Source: Eubacterium sp. (GTDB lineage: Bacteria > Bacillota > Clostridia > Oscillospirales > Ruminococcaceae). Taken from it: a DNA stretch of 64,000 nucleotides. A program made the position numbers and the translations under genes. This document shows, piece by piece, positions 7,706 through 18,038 of this stretch. Within the stretch, counting starts at the first letter, position 1. Each line of letters opens with the position of its first letter. The stretch lies in the NCBI GenBank assembly GCA_022511265.1, contig JAFLRX010000001.1, positions 62,001 through 126,000 on the forward strand, written 5' to 3'. The notes below the pieces were generated by a model. It worked only from the letters and a program-made list of their open reading frames with translations. It was not told where the DNA came from and did not search any database.

Positions 7706-8823
7706 ACCGCACCGCCCATCCCGATAAATAACATCAGAGATACCGATATGACCGCTATCAGCATAAAGCACACCAACACCGCAAGTATTATCGACATAAT
7801 GCTTTCCGCGCTTTTCAGAAGTCCTGTCAGTGCCGTCAACCCAAACATATCGCTTGCCGCCGCACAGACCGATAGTGCCAGCTTACTGCACAATGTGCTT
7901 GCTATTGACGGCAGTATAAGCAATGCTCCCGCTATTATCCCGAACGAGCCGAAATTGTTTCTTATAATATTTATTCCTCCCTGCATGACAGACAACGCCT
8001 CGGATATCGTACCACCGATGAACGGCACACCGTTTGCAACGGTAAATCGCGCCGTCTTTATAGCTATCCCGTCGGCAGGCAGGGTGATAAAGCTTTGCAG
8101 TCCCAACAGCGCAACAAACACCGTCATTATCAGTCCCAAGCCCCATATTATTATCTTCTTTGCGGTCTCGGCAATAGTGTTCAACTTTAGTTCAGGGTTG
8201 ACAGAGCCTGCAATGGTGATACCCATTATGCAAGACGCGGCAGGAACTATAAGATTAGCCGCAAGCAGTGAATAAATCTGCGCCCCTGCCATAACCACCG
8301 TGTTTATCACTGCTGCGGTGGTGACTTGTCCGCTCATCGCCATCATCCCCGCGAACGCCGGGATAAAGCCCTCAAGAAACACGCTGCCCCCACGTACCAC
8401 ATCGCCTACGGCAGCTATTGCCGCGCTTATCGGCGTTAACAGCATTGCCGCACCCACAAGCACCGATACAAGCGAAAAAATATTTTTCATATTTTCCCCT
8501 GCGGATTCCGAAAGGACATTTGCAATACCGCACAGCAATATCACCGCGAAAACCGACACAGTCAGCTTTATCGGGTCCTGCAGCGAGCCTATTAACAGCT
8601 TAATTATGTAATCCACTACATTTTCCGCGCTGAGCGCCTCTATAGAGACGCTTTCAGGGGTGATGCCGTTTTGCTCCAGCTCATCTGCCACCTCAGTCGG
8701 TAGATTATAATCATATTCATCCAGGCCGAAGTCAGGCCGCTCTGCCGCCGCTGAGACAGATGAACAGATAAAACACAGTACACCTACGATGATTGGCAAA
8801 AAAATTTTAACGATCTTTATCAT
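7702..8823 (-). CDS. spoIIIAE: Stage III sporulation protein AE
   Basis: Multi-TM protein with SpoIIIAE-type sequence; operon position. Confidence 0.92.
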   Translation of the reverse strand: MIKIVKIFLPIIVGVLCFICSSVSAAAERPDFGLDEYDYNLPTEVADELEQNGITPESVSIEALSAENVVDYIIKLLIGSLQDPIKLTVSVFAVILLCGIANVLSESAGENMKNIFSLVSVLVGAAMLLTPISAAIAAVGDVVRGGSVFLEGFIPAFAGMMAMSGQVTTAAVINTVVMAGAQIYSLLAANLIVPAASCIMGITIAGSVNPELKLNTIAETAKKIIIWGLGLIMTVFVALLGLQSFITLPADGIAIKTARFTVANGVPFIGGTISEALSVMQGGINIIRNNFGSFGIIAGALLILPSIASTLCSKLALSVCAAASDMFGLTALTGLLKSAESIMSIILAVLVCFMLIAVISVSLMLFIGMGGAV

Positions 8824-8842
8824 TGAAATTCCCCGTATATAT

Positions 8843-9229
8843 TTATGGCATCATGTCAGTTACAAGCTGTGCAAGACTTGTAAACAGCGGCAGCGCTGTA
8901 AGCACTATCGCGCATTTACCCGCAAACTCTATCTTAGAGGCTATCGCGCCCTCTCCCGCGTCACGGCAGCTTTCTGCCGCCAGCTGTGTTAAAAAGCACA
9001 CCGCAAGGCTTTTTATAAGAATTTCGGCGTATCCGTTGTCAACACCTGAATATCCCGCCAGCTCTGTCAACGTCTCTATTACCGGTCTTATCGCTACAAT
9101 CGCTGTGCCTAATATCAGCATACCTGCGGCGAGAGAAATATATATTCCGAACTCGGGCTTGTACTGCCTTAATACAGCACACAGCACCGCGCCGATTATT
9201 CCCGCCCCGACAAAAGCGATGATATTCAT
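8843..9229 (-). CDS. spoIIIAD: Stage III sporulation protein AD
   Basis: Four-TM SpoIIIAC/AD family; operon position. Confidence 0.9.
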   Translation of the reverse strand: MNIIAFVGAGIIGAVLCAVLRQYKPEFGIYISLAAGMLILGTAIVAIRPVIETLTELAGYSGVDNGYAEILIKSLAVCFLTQLAAESCRDAGEGAIASKIEFAGKCAIVLTALPLFTSLAQLVTDMMP

Positions 9230-9420
9230 AGATTAAATACATCCTTTATCGTATCAAACAAAGTGCTTATCTCGGTAATTATCATCATCAGCACCACTAT
9301 AAGTCCGGCAATGGTGGTCATCATCGCCTGTTCCTCCCTGCCGGAGCGCTGCAAAAGCTGATTAAGCACCGCGACCACGATACCTATCGCGGCTATCCTA
9401 AATATCAGATCGACATCCAT
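9226..9420 (-). CDS. spoIIIAC: Stage III sporulation protein AC
   Basis: 64 aa MDVDLIFRIAAIGIVVAVLNQLLQRSGREEQAMM; SpoIIIAC family. Confidence 0.93.
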   Translation of the reverse strand: MDVDLIFRIAAIGIVVAVLNQLLQRSGREEQAMMTTIAGLIVVLMMIITEISTLFDTIKDVFNL

Positions 9421-9435
9421 GCCCTTTTCCTTCCG

Positions 9436-9933
9436 TTATATGCAAATTATGCCCAATGCCGCGCCGGAAAGTATTCCCAACGTACGGAACATCCTTCCCT
9501 TACGCTCGTAGTCGGATTTTGCTTTTTCCAATTGATGCAGCAGCCTCTCTCTTGCCGAAAGTATCACAGCGATCTGTCCCTCAGTGTCACTTTTCCCAAG
9601 ACTTTCACTGAGAAAGTATAGCGGTGCTTTGTCGTCCTTTTGAAGATAAGCCAGCTTTTCCACGCAAATCTGCCACTCATTTTCAAAACCAACGCCGCTG
9701 TCCGCAGCCGTTATCAACTCATCCGTGATAAAAAATCGTCTTTCCCCGTCAACGGCTGTAAAAACTTCTGACAGCTTCATGTGATTGTAACGGATAAAAT
9801 TAAGCATCTGTTCTAAAATGTTCACCATATCATCTATATAAGAACGTTTCTTTTTCAGCGCATCAGCTATTGCAAATCCCACCGCCCCGCCGCACATTGA
9901 GGCGGACAAAACTATAAGTATCTGTATCATCAT
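9436..9933 (-). CDS. spoIIIAB: Stage III sporulation protein AB
   Basis: Type II secretion GspF-like small protein; operon position. Confidence 0.87.
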   Translation of the reverse strand: MMIQILIVLSASMCGGAVGFAIADALKKKRSYIDDMVNILEQMLNFIRYNHMKLSEVFTAVDGERRFFITDELITAADSGVGFENEWQICVEKLAYLQKDDKAPLYFLSESLGKSDTEGQIAVILSARERLLHQLEKAKSDYERKGRMFRTLGILSGAALGIICI

Positions 9934-10835
9934 ACACTTACCCGCATATCGGAAATATTTCGCTTTATTATCTGCTGCTTTATACCGTACTTATCCAGCG
10001 TCAGCCGTACGATATGGCTTATCGCCCCGCTGTCAAGCAGTCTTGCTATATCACGGTTACGGTACATTTCGGCTTCGCTGTCACAGTGTGCGGTCATTAT
10101 CAGTCCAACGCCGCTGTTCATACATTGCTTGATAAGTGAAAAATCGCTGCCAAGCTCGTCTGTTACGACATAATCGGGCGACATACAGCGTATCGCGCGT
10201 ATCATACCGTCGTTTTTGTAAAATCCGCTGAAAACATCGGTGTTTAACCCTACATCCAGCTGCGGCACACCGTCATGTACAGCCGCTATCTCGTCTCTTT
10301 CATCTATCAACGCAAGCTTGTAAAAGCTGCCTAGCGTTCGGCATAAATCACGCAACACCGTTGTCTTTCCGCTCAGCGGTTTGCCTATGATAAGCAGCCC
10401 TTTCACAAGCTCGTCCTCATTAAAAATTTCAGAAAGCTTGTCTGCGCAACCGATATGCTGACGTGCTATTCTAATATTAATTGATGATATGTTTTTAATG
10501 AGACTTACTTTGTCATCGGTATAGACCGCCGTACCGCAAAAGCCCGCGCGGTGTCCGCCTTTTAGCGTTATGTACCCCTGTGCAAGTTCTTTTTCATAGC
10601 TGTGTATCGAACTTTCGCAAAACGCGGATACGCAGCTTTCCACTGTCTTTGCGTCAGCCACGCCTTGAAGTATACGGTCATACCCTGCACAACAGATAAC
10701 AGTCGGTCTGCCCGCCCTTATCCTTACCTCGCGCGCCATGGATTTTATCTCGGCGCTTATTCCCGCAAGCTCGGGTATAAAACGGATTACCGGACTTACC
10801 GCACAGTCAAATTCGCTCTTTTTGGATTCGATCAT
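9930..10835 (-). CDS. spoIIIAA: Stage III sporulation protein AA (ATPase)
   Basis: Walker A GKPLSGKTTVLRDLCR; SpoIIIAA sequence; internal Met MIESKKSEF chosen as start. Confidence 0.9.
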   Translation of the reverse strand: MIESKKSEFDCAVSPVIRFIPELAGISAEIKSMAREVRIRAGRPTVICCAGYDRILQGVADAKTVESCVSAFCESSIHSYEKELAQGYITLKGGHRAGFCGTAVYTDDKVSLIKNISSINIRIARQHIGCADKLSEIFNEDELVKGLLIIGKPLSGKTTVLRDLCRTLGSFYKLALIDERDEIAAVHDGVPQLDVGLNTDVFSGFYKNDGMIRAIRCMSPDYVVTDELGSDFSLIKQCMNSGVGLIMTAHCDSEAEMYRNRDIARLLDSGAISHIVRLTLDKYGIKQQIIKRNISDMRVSV

Positions 10836-10903
10836 TTTGTACAGTCCTTTCTTTTTAGATTTGTTTAAGTGTATGAGGACTTGTACAGAAATAGAACAAA
10901 AAA

Positions 10904-10929
10904 ACAAGCCGAGCCAAAGCTCAGCTTGT
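10904..10929 (-). terminator. Rho-independent terminator
   Basis: acaagctgagc-tttg-gctcggcttgt followed by T-run on minus strand, downstream of the 10950 gene. Confidence 0.8.
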
Positions 10930-10949
10930 CGTATTATTAAGTATTATTA

Positions 10950-11201
10950 TCAGCCCTTAAGACCTCTTGCCTGTCTGTCCATATCCTCAACAACGATATC
11001 GTGTATCTCGCCGAGAGAGGCGCAGTATTCCAGCACCTTCCACGGCTCGTTGGTGTGATAGTGTATCTTTATAAGATCCTCGTCGCCGACTGCCAGCAGG
11101 CTGTCGCCCTTAAAGTTTTCGATGAAATAATCGTATATTGCGTCCTCGTCCAGCCCTTCGCCCTCTATCAGCAGCTGGGTGTCATATCTGAATTCAACCA
11201 T
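10950..11201 (-). CDS. Stand-alone FakA/YloV-type (DAK phosphatase-like) C-terminal domain protein
   Basis: FRYDTQLLIEG...GDSLLAVGDEDLIKIHYHTNEPWKVLEYCASLGEI matches the FakA-like domain pattern. Confidence 0.7.
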   Translation of the reverse strand: MVEFRYDTQLLIEGEGLDEDAIYDYFIENFKGDSLLAVGDEDLIKIHYHTNEPWKVLEYCASLGEIHDIVVEDMDRQARGLKG

Positions 11202-11205
11202 TATA

Positions 11206-12987
11206 TTACTCCTTCTCACTCAGCACAGTGGCAATATGCAGCTCGTCAAGCTGTTTCTGATCTACATCCGACGGACATCCGGACATAAGCTCGCTCGCGT
11301 CCTTTACCTTCGGGAATGCTACAACGTCTCTCAGGCTCTCCGCGCCGCACAGCATCATTGTCAGTCTGTCAAGACCTATTCCGAGACCGCCGTGAGGAGG
11401 TGCAGCGTACTTATACGCGTCGACAAGGAAGCTGAACTTCGCCTGTATTTCCTCTTCGGTAAGTCCCAGCAGACGGAACATCTTTTCCTGCAGCTCAGGG
11501 TCGGTTATTCTTATCGAACCGCTGCAAAGCTCGGTGCCGTTAACAACAAGGTCAAACGCCTTTGCTCTTACGCTGCCCTTGTCGTCGTCAAGACTGCCGA
11601 GACATTCTTCCATAGGCATGGTGAACGGGTGGTGCATAGCAAGCCAGCTCTGGGATTCCTCATCCCACTCAAAGAACGGGAATTCAGTTATCCATAAGAA
11701 GTTAAATCCGCTGTCAGGTACAATGCCTATCTGCTTGCCGACCTTTAGTCTAAGTGCGCCAAGCACAGGCAGGGTGACTTTATTCTTATCCGCAACGATA
11801 AGTACAACATCGCCCTTTTTGCAGCCGAGACAGTCGAGTATCGCTTCCAGCTCGCCCTCTGCCATAAACTTGCCGAACGAGCAGCTGGGTACATCCTCTA
11901 CCCAGCGTACATAAGCCAGTCCCTTTGCGCCGATGCCGCGTACAAATTCGGTCAGCTTATCTATCTCCTTGCGGGTCAGCGTGCCTGCCGCATCCTCGGC
12001 TACTATAGCCCTTACGCTGCCGCCGTCCTGCACCGCGGAGGAGAACACCGAAAATCCGCTGTCCTTGACAAGATGGGATATATCCTTTATCTCCATGCCG
12101 AAACGTGTGTCAGGCTTGTCCGAGCCAAAACGCTCCATAGCGTCCTTGTATGTCATTCTTACCAGCGGGGTAGTGATATCCTCGTCCAGCGTCTCTTTGA
12201 GCAGCTTTTTGATATAGCCCTCGGTCAGCTCCAGTATCTCGTCAACGTCCATGAACGACATCTCAAGGTCTATCTGGGTAAACTCCGGCTGTCTGTCTGC
12301 TCTGCCGTCCTCATCGCGGAAGCATCTTGCAAGCTGGATATATCTGTCATAGCCGGATATCATAAGCAGCTGCTTGTATATCTGCGGTGACTGCGGCAAT
12401 GCATAAAACTTACCCTCGTGCAGTCTTGACGGCACCAGATAGTCACGCGCGCCCTCGGGGGTGGATTTCATCATCATCGGGGTCTCTATCTCAAGAAATC
12501 CGTTATCATAGAAATAGTCACGGGTGACCTTTGCTATCTTGTGGCGCATGATTATGTTGTCCTGCAGCTTTTTGCGTCTTAAATCAAGATATCTGTATTT
12601 CAGTCTTAACTCTTCGTTGGTCTTGGTGTCGTTGGTTATCTCAAACGGCGGGGTCTGCGCCTTTGACAATATTCTGAGGTCGCTGACCATTATTTCAACG
12701 TCGCCGGTCTTTATCTCAGCATTGACGCTTTCTCTTTTTCTGAGCAAGCCTTGCGCCATCAGCACATATTCGCTCTTTACCTGCTTTGCTTTTTCAAATA
12801 CCGCAGGGTCGGTGGTATCATCAAACACAAGCTGCACGATACCGGTACGGTCGCGCAGATCTATAAATATAAGGCTGCCCTTATCTCTTACCCTCTGTAC
12901 AAATCCTCCTACTGTGACGGTGTTGCCCACACCCTCAACCTCACCGCAATAGTGGGTGCGTTTCAGTCCCTGCATAGTGTCTGCCAT
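11206..12987 (-). CDS. aspS: Aspartyl-tRNA synthetase
   Basis: Class II aaRS; FRDEDGRADRQPEFTQIDLEMSF and PPHGGLGIGLDRLTMML motifs. Confidence 0.97.
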   Translation of the reverse strand: MADTMQGLKRTHYCGEVEGVGNTVTVGGFVQRVRDKGSLIFIDLRDRTGIVQLVFDDTTDPAVFEKAKQVKSEYVLMAQGLLRKRESVNAEIKTGDVEIMVSDLRILSKAQTPPFEITNDTKTNEELRLKYRYLDLRRKKLQDNIIMRHKIAKVTRDYFYDNGFLEIETPMMMKSTPEGARDYLVPSRLHEGKFYALPQSPQIYKQLLMISGYDRYIQLARCFRDEDGRADRQPEFTQIDLEMSFMDVDEILELTEGYIKKLLKETLDEDITTPLVRMTYKDAMERFGSDKPDTRFGMEIKDISHLVKDSGFSVFSSAVQDGGSVRAIVAEDAAGTLTRKEIDKLTEFVRGIGAKGLAYVRWVEDVPSCSFGKFMAEGELEAILDCLGCKKGDVVLIVADKNKVTLPVLGALRLKVGKQIGIVPDSGFNFLWITEFPFFEWDEESQSWLAMHHPFTMPMEECLGSLDDDKGSVRAKAFDLVVNGTELCSGSIRITDPELQEKMFRLLGLTEEEIQAKFSFLVDAYKYAAPPHGGLGIGLDRLTMMLCGAESLRDVVAFPKVKDASELMSGCPSDVDQKQLDELHIATVLSEKE

Positions 12988-13020
12988 AATTGTCTTCCTT
13001 TCAAAATTATATTTTATTTT

Positions 13021-13746
13021 TCAGATATCCTCATATTGCATCGGTGCATAAGGCAATATCGCCCATGTCACATCATCTGCTGTTAATACTTTTGTATGTA
13101 TCATAGAGGTGCAATTTGATACTCCCGCGTTGATACAGGGATAATCGGCACATTCCGTGCAATTTTTAATCCCTTTTTCAACGGCACATATCTTCTGAGC
13201 ACATGGCTCGTCCTTGCAATAGCAATTATCGCTGTTGCAGCCGCCGCATCTCATGCTCCAATCGGTTACATCCCATACCTCTGTCAATAAAGGTTCTATT
13301 TGCCTGCGCAGCTCCTCGCTCATACCAATATAGTGAATACAAAGGTCACAGCGGTGTCCGCAGCAGCTGTATATTGCGTTTTCCTTAGGAAACGGCTTTC
13401 GGTTAGGCTTTTTCTTGATATATATCAGCTTTTTTATCTCTTCAAGCTGTTTAGTCTCGGTTACGTCGATGAACATCCACTTACCGTCATGATAGGTTTG
13501 TGCGCTTTCATAGCAGCCGAGCAGCCATTCTGAATAATCCAATGTGTTAGCTTCAAAAATCTCCCGCTCTTTCTTTCCGAAGATTATCAGGAAAGTGAAT
13601 TTATCCTCATGGGTATATACAGTTACAATAGTTCTCTTACCCTGCTTAAATTTAAGCTCGTCTTTTCCGTCGCCTATCTCATCAAGACGGTACTTGCCAC
13701 GCATAAACTTCATAAATTCATGGCTTACTTTTTCAAGCTGTGTCAC
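13021..13746 (-). CDS. DUF3788/DUF3795-type fusion protein
   Basis: N-terminal DUF3788-like fold, then Cys-rich CCGHRCDLCIHY...CGGCNSDNCYCKDEPC...CTECADYPC (DUF3795-like). Confidence 0.6.
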   Translation of the reverse strand: MTQLEKVSHEFMKFMRGKYRLDEIGDGKDELKFKQGKRTIVTVYTHEDKFTFLIIFGKKEREIFEANTLDYSEWLLGCYESAQTYHDGKWMFIDVTETKQLEEIKKLIYIKKKPNRKPFPKENAIYSCCGHRCDLCIHYIGMSEELRRQIEPLLTEVWDVTDWSMRCGGCNSDNCYCKDEPCAQKICAVEKGIKNCTECADYPCINAGVSNCTSMIHTKVLTADDVTWAILPYAPMQYEDI

Positions 13747-13863
13747 ATTATCCCTCCAATCAATATCACAAGCTATATTTTAACACATTTTTCCCGAAAA
13801 AACAAGTGTTTTTTCAATATAAACCAAAAGGAACGCTTTCACGTCCCTTTTTAACATAATCGC

Positions 13864-15726
13864 TTACGATGCTGTATCAAACTGAGAATTATAAAGCTGT
13901 GCGTAAAATCCGTCCTTTTCGATAAGCTCGGTATGGTTGCCCTGCTCGACGATATCGCCGTCCTTCATCACCAGTATCATATCCGCGTCTTTAATAGTAG
14001 ACAGCCTGTGGGCGATGATAAAGCTGGTTCTTCCCTTCATAAGATTATCCATAGCCTTTTGTATGCGTATCTCGGTACGGGTATCGACAGAGCTGGTCGC
14101 CTCGTCAAGTATCAGTATCTTGTTGTTGGCAAGTATCGCCCTAGCGATTGTCAACAGTTGCTTTTGTCCCTGTGATACGTTGGACGCCTCTTCGTTCAGT
14201 TCCATATTATATCCGCCGGGCAGTGTCTGTATAAAGTGATGAACGTGCGCCGCCTTAGCCGCCGCGATGACCTCATCGTCTGTCGCCTGTAAATTACCGT
14301 AGCGGATATTCTCCATAATGCTGCCATTAAACAGCCATGTATCCTGTAAAACCATGCCAAACAGCTCTCTCAGCTCGCCGCGGTCAAAATCTTTTATATC
14401 ATATCCGTCGACAGATATTTTACCGCCGTTCAGCTCGTAAAAGCGCATCAGCAGCTTTACCATGGTGGTCTTGCCCGCACCGGTAGGACCTACTATAGCT
14501 ATCTTCTGCCCCTGCTTTATGTTCGCGCTGAAATCGTGGATAATTATCTTATCCGGCGAATAGCCGAATGACACATGGTCAAACGATACATCACCGATAA
14601 TATCCATAGGGGTGATATTGCGTGTATTGCCGTCAGAGTCGGTCACCACCGCATGACGCTCTGCCGTCTGCTGTTCTTCGTCTTCTTCGAGGAATTCAAA
14701 TACGCGCTCTGCCGCGGCAACGGTAGATTGCAGCATCGACGAAACCTGAGACAGCTGGGTTATCGGGTGAGTAAAGTTTCTGACATACTGTACAAACGAC
14801 AGGATATCGCCCACCTGTATCTGCCCGTCTATCGTCAAAAATCCGCCGAGTATCGCTACACCCGCATATCCGAGATTGCCGACAAAGGTCATTACCGGCA
14901 TCATTATACCGGAGAAGAACTGCGACTTCCACGCCGACTTATAAAGTATCCTGTTTGTGTCGTCAAATTCCTGTATGGCCTGTTCCTCACGGTTAAAGGC
15001 TTTTATAATATTATGTCCTCCATATACCTCTTCAACCTGACCGTTGATGTGTCCTAGGTATTCCTGCTGGGATTTGAAATATTTCTGCGAGATCTTTACG
15101 ACCACCGCCACAAACACCGCCGAAACCGGCAGGATAAGCAACGCGATAAGCGTCATAAGCGGGCTGATGGACAGCATCATTATCAGCACACCTATGATGG
15201 TGGTAATCGAAACAATAAGCTGTGTGATGCTCTGATTGAGGTTAAACGCGAGAGTGTCTACGTCATTGGTTATTCTTGACAGCACCTCGCCGTGCGTCTT
15301 GCTGTCAAAATAATTCATCGGCAGGCGGTTTATCTTTTCGCTGAGTTCTTTTCTCAGGCGATAGCTTACACGCTGAGACACCGCCGTCATTATCCAGCCC
15401 TGAACAAAGGTGCAAAGGCTGCTGATAAGATATATCCCGATAAGCAGTAACAATATGCCGCCTACCACGCCGAGGTCGATGTCACCCGTGCCGTTTATTT
15501 TCGCGACTATTCCGTTGAATATCTCGGTGGTGGCGTTACCCATTATCTTAGGACCGATGATATTGAACACCGTACCAAGCGCCGCGAACAGCATAACCGC
15601 CGCCACAGCTATCTTGTACTTGCTCATATAATTAAGCAGTCTGCCGACAGTGCCCTTAAAATCCTTGGCCTTTTCTACCGGAGCACCCGGTCCGCGCATA
15701 GGACGTCTTGCAACAGGTCTTGGCAT
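13864..15726 (-). CDS. ABC transporter, fused permease/ATP-binding protein
   Basis: Walker A GPTGAGKTT, signature NVSQGQKQLL, Walker B ILILDEATSSVD. Confidence 0.95.
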   Translation of the reverse strand: MPRPVARRPMRGPGAPVEKAKDFKGTVGRLLNYMSKYKIAVAAVMLFAALGTVFNIIGPKIMGNATTEIFNGIVAKINGTGDIDLGVVGGILLLLIGIYLISSLCTFVQGWIMTAVSQRVSYRLRKELSEKINRLPMNYFDSKTHGEVLSRITNDVDTLAFNLNQSITQLIVSITTIIGVLIMMLSISPLMTLIALLILPVSAVFVAVVVKISQKYFKSQQEYLGHINGQVEEVYGGHNIIKAFNREEQAIQEFDDTNRILYKSAWKSQFFSGIMMPVMTFVGNLGYAGVAILGGFLTIDGQIQVGDILSFVQYVRNFTHPITQLSQVSSMLQSTVAAAERVFEFLEEDEEQQTAERHAVVTDSDGNTRNITPMDIIGDVSFDHVSFGYSPDKIIIHDFSANIKQGQKIAIVGPTGAGKTTMVKLLMRFYELNGGKISVDGYDIKDFDRGELRELFGMVLQDTWLFNGSIMENIRYGNLQATDDEVIAAAKAAHVHHFIQTLPGGYNMELNEEASNVSQGQKQLLTIARAILANNKILILDEATSSVDTRTEIRIQKAMDNLMKGRTSFIIAHRLSTIKDADMILVMKDGDIVEQGNHTELIEKDGFYAQLYNSQFDTAS

Positions 15727-18014
15727 CAGCGCTCACCCCCTATCTTTTCGAGGTCGCTTTCCGAAAGCTGTGAAGTAGCTATCTGACGGTAAACCTCGCA
15801 GCTTTCCATCAACTGCTCGTGCGTACCCTTGCCCGCGATACGTCCCTCGTCCAGCACTATTATCTGCTCGGCATGGAGTATGGTGCTTATTCTCTGCGCG
15901 ACTATCATCACGGTGCAGTCCTTTGTCTTTTCGGCAAGTGCCTTTCTAAGCGCCACATCTGTCTTATAATCCAGTGCGGAGAAGCTGTCATCGAAAATAT
16001 ATATCTTCGGCTGCCTTACTATCGCGCGTGCAATGGAAAGCCGCTGCTTTTGCCCGCCGGAGACGTTGGTACCTCCCTGCGAAACAGGCTCGTCAAACTT
16101 ATCAGGCTTTTGAGAAATAAACTCTGACGACTGGGAAATATCCGCCGCAAGCTGCAACAGCTCGTCCGACGCATCGTTATCGCCAAACCGCAAATTGCTC
16201 TTTATAGTGCCGGAGAACAGCACACCTTTTTGTGGTACAAAGCCTATCATATCACGCAGACTTTCTACCGATATATCTCGGATATCTTTACCGTCAACGG
16301 TGATCTTTCCGGCAGTAACATCGTAAAAGCGCGGCAGCAGATGCACCAACGTGGATTTACCGCTGCCTGTACTGCCGATAAAGGCTGTGGTCTCACCCGG
16401 TTTCGCCGTAAACGAGATATCCTTTAATACCTCCATATCCGCATCGGGATAACGGAACGATACATTGTCAAAGCATACCTCTCCGACAGCGTCTTTCTTA
16501 TCAACAGTGACTGAACTGTCGGTATCGGTTATGGAGGGCTCAGTATTCAGCACCTCATCTATACGCTCGGCAGATACCGCCGCCCTGGGCAGCATTACCG
16601 ATATCATAGTCAGCATAAGGAAGGACATAACTATCTGCATAGTGTATGTGATAAACGCTATCATCTCGCCTACCTGAAGATTGCCCTCGCTTATCCTGCC
16701 CGCGCCTATCCATACGATAAGCACCGCGATAAGATTCATGATAAGCATCATCAGCGGCATCATAAAGGTCATGGTGCGGCTGGTAAACAGCATATTACGC
16801 GTAAGCCTTGCGTTAGCCTCGTCAAATCGTTTTTCCTCGTGACGCTCTCTGCTGAACGCACGAATAACAGGCAAGCCTGTAAGTATCTCTCTCGCCACAA
16901 GGTTCAGCCTGTCAACAAGAGACTGCATTATCTTAAATTTCGGCAATGCCACAACCATCAGCACGATAACAACACAGAATATAGCCAGTACCGCAATACC
17001 GATTATCCAAGCCATATCAGTGCGTATAGACAGCACCTTGAATATACCGCCTATTCCGAGTATCGGTGCGTACAGCACCATACGCAGTATCATCACAGTC
17101 ACCATCTGTATCTGCATAATGTCGTTAGTGCTGCGGGTGATAAGGCTGGCTGTGGAGAACTTTTCTATCTCCGCACCGGAAAACGACACTACCTTTCTGA
17201 ATATCCTGCCGCGCAGACCAAAGCCCACGCCTGCCGATACTCTTGACGCAAAAAATCCCACTATAATGGACGCCGTCATCATTATGAGTGTAACACCCAG
17301 CATACCGATACCTGTAGCTATAAGATAATCTCTCTGCATCGTATCGGTATCTGCACCCAGTCTGACATATTCTTCTCTTACAAAGCCCGACGCCCCTTGT
17401 ATCAGTATAGATTCCGGCATTTGCTCGGTTGCACCGGTGAAGCCGGAAAGGTCCACAGCACCGCTGCTCGCGAAGAACAGCAAAATATCCTCCGCCGTCG
17501 CCGCTCCTGTCGTTTCTATACCAAGCGCAGCGGTCAATTCGTCATATGACGAAAACATCGCAAGCTGTTGGTTATCGGGGACTGCATTCAAAAAATCCTC
17601 ATAGCTTAGCGATGAAATCATACTAAGCATCATCATAGGTGAAGCCAAAACAGTGTTCAATTCGTCACGACGCTCATCGGCATTGTCGGTCATAAAATAT
17701 ACATTATCGGCAGCACTTGCCGGGAATTTATTTTTCTCTTCAGCGGTTACAGTCTGCGGTGTTTTCAGCTCATAGCAGTCGTTAAAGAGCTGTTTGCCGT
17801 CATCATCCAAAAACAGCAAGATCATATTGGCGCTGTGTTCGGTCAATGCCTCGGCAGCCGCATCAGGTACACCGCCCTGCTGTATACCCACATCTACTAT
17901 ATCCGACGTATACTGCGGCAAAGTAAGATCGCCCCACGCCTGTATAATAAGCAGCAGAACGATCAGCAGTATGTGCGGGATATATTTGTACATAAACTTA
18001 AATATCTTTAGCAC
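15726..18014 (-). CDS. ABC transporter, fused permease/ATP-binding protein (heterodimer partner)
   Basis: Walker A GSTGSGKST, signature NVSGGQKQRLS, degenerate Walker B IYIFDDSFSALD. Confidence 0.95.
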   Translation of the reverse strand: MLKIFKFMYKYIPHILLIVLLLIIQAWGDLTLPQYTSDIVDVGIQQGGVPDAAAEALTEHSANMILLFLDDDGKQLFNDCYELKTPQTVTAEEKNKFPASAADNVYFMTDNADERRDELNTVLASPMMMLSMISSLSYEDFLNAVPDNQQLAMFSSYDELTAALGIETTGAATAEDILLFFASSGAVDLSGFTGATEQMPESILIQGASGFVREEYVRLGADTDTMQRDYLIATGIGMLGVTLIMMTASIIVGFFASRVSAGVGFGLRGRIFRKVVSFSGAEIEKFSTASLITRSTNDIMQIQMVTVMILRMVLYAPILGIGGIFKVLSIRTDMAWIIGIAVLAIFCVVIVLMVVALPKFKIMQSLVDRLNLVAREILTGLPVIRAFSRERHEEKRFDEANARLTRNMLFTSRTMTFMMPLMMLIMNLIAVLIVWIGAGRISEGNLQVGEMIAFITYTMQIVMSFLMLTMISVMLPRAAVSAERIDEVLNTEPSITDTDSSVTVDKKDAVGEVCFDNVSFRYPDADMEVLKDISFTAKPGETTAFIGSTGSGKSTLVHLLPRFYDVTAGKITVDGKDIRDISVESLRDMIGFVPQKGVLFSGTIKSNLRFGDNDASDELLQLAADISQSSEFISQKPDKFDEPVSQGGTNVSGGQKQRLSIARAIVRQPKIYIFDDSFSALDYKTDVALRKALAEKTKDCTVMIVAQRISTILHAEQIIVLDEGRIAGKGTHEQLMESCEVYRQIATSQLSESDLEKIGGER

Positions 18015-18038
18015 AGAGTTATCTCCTTAGTATATATG

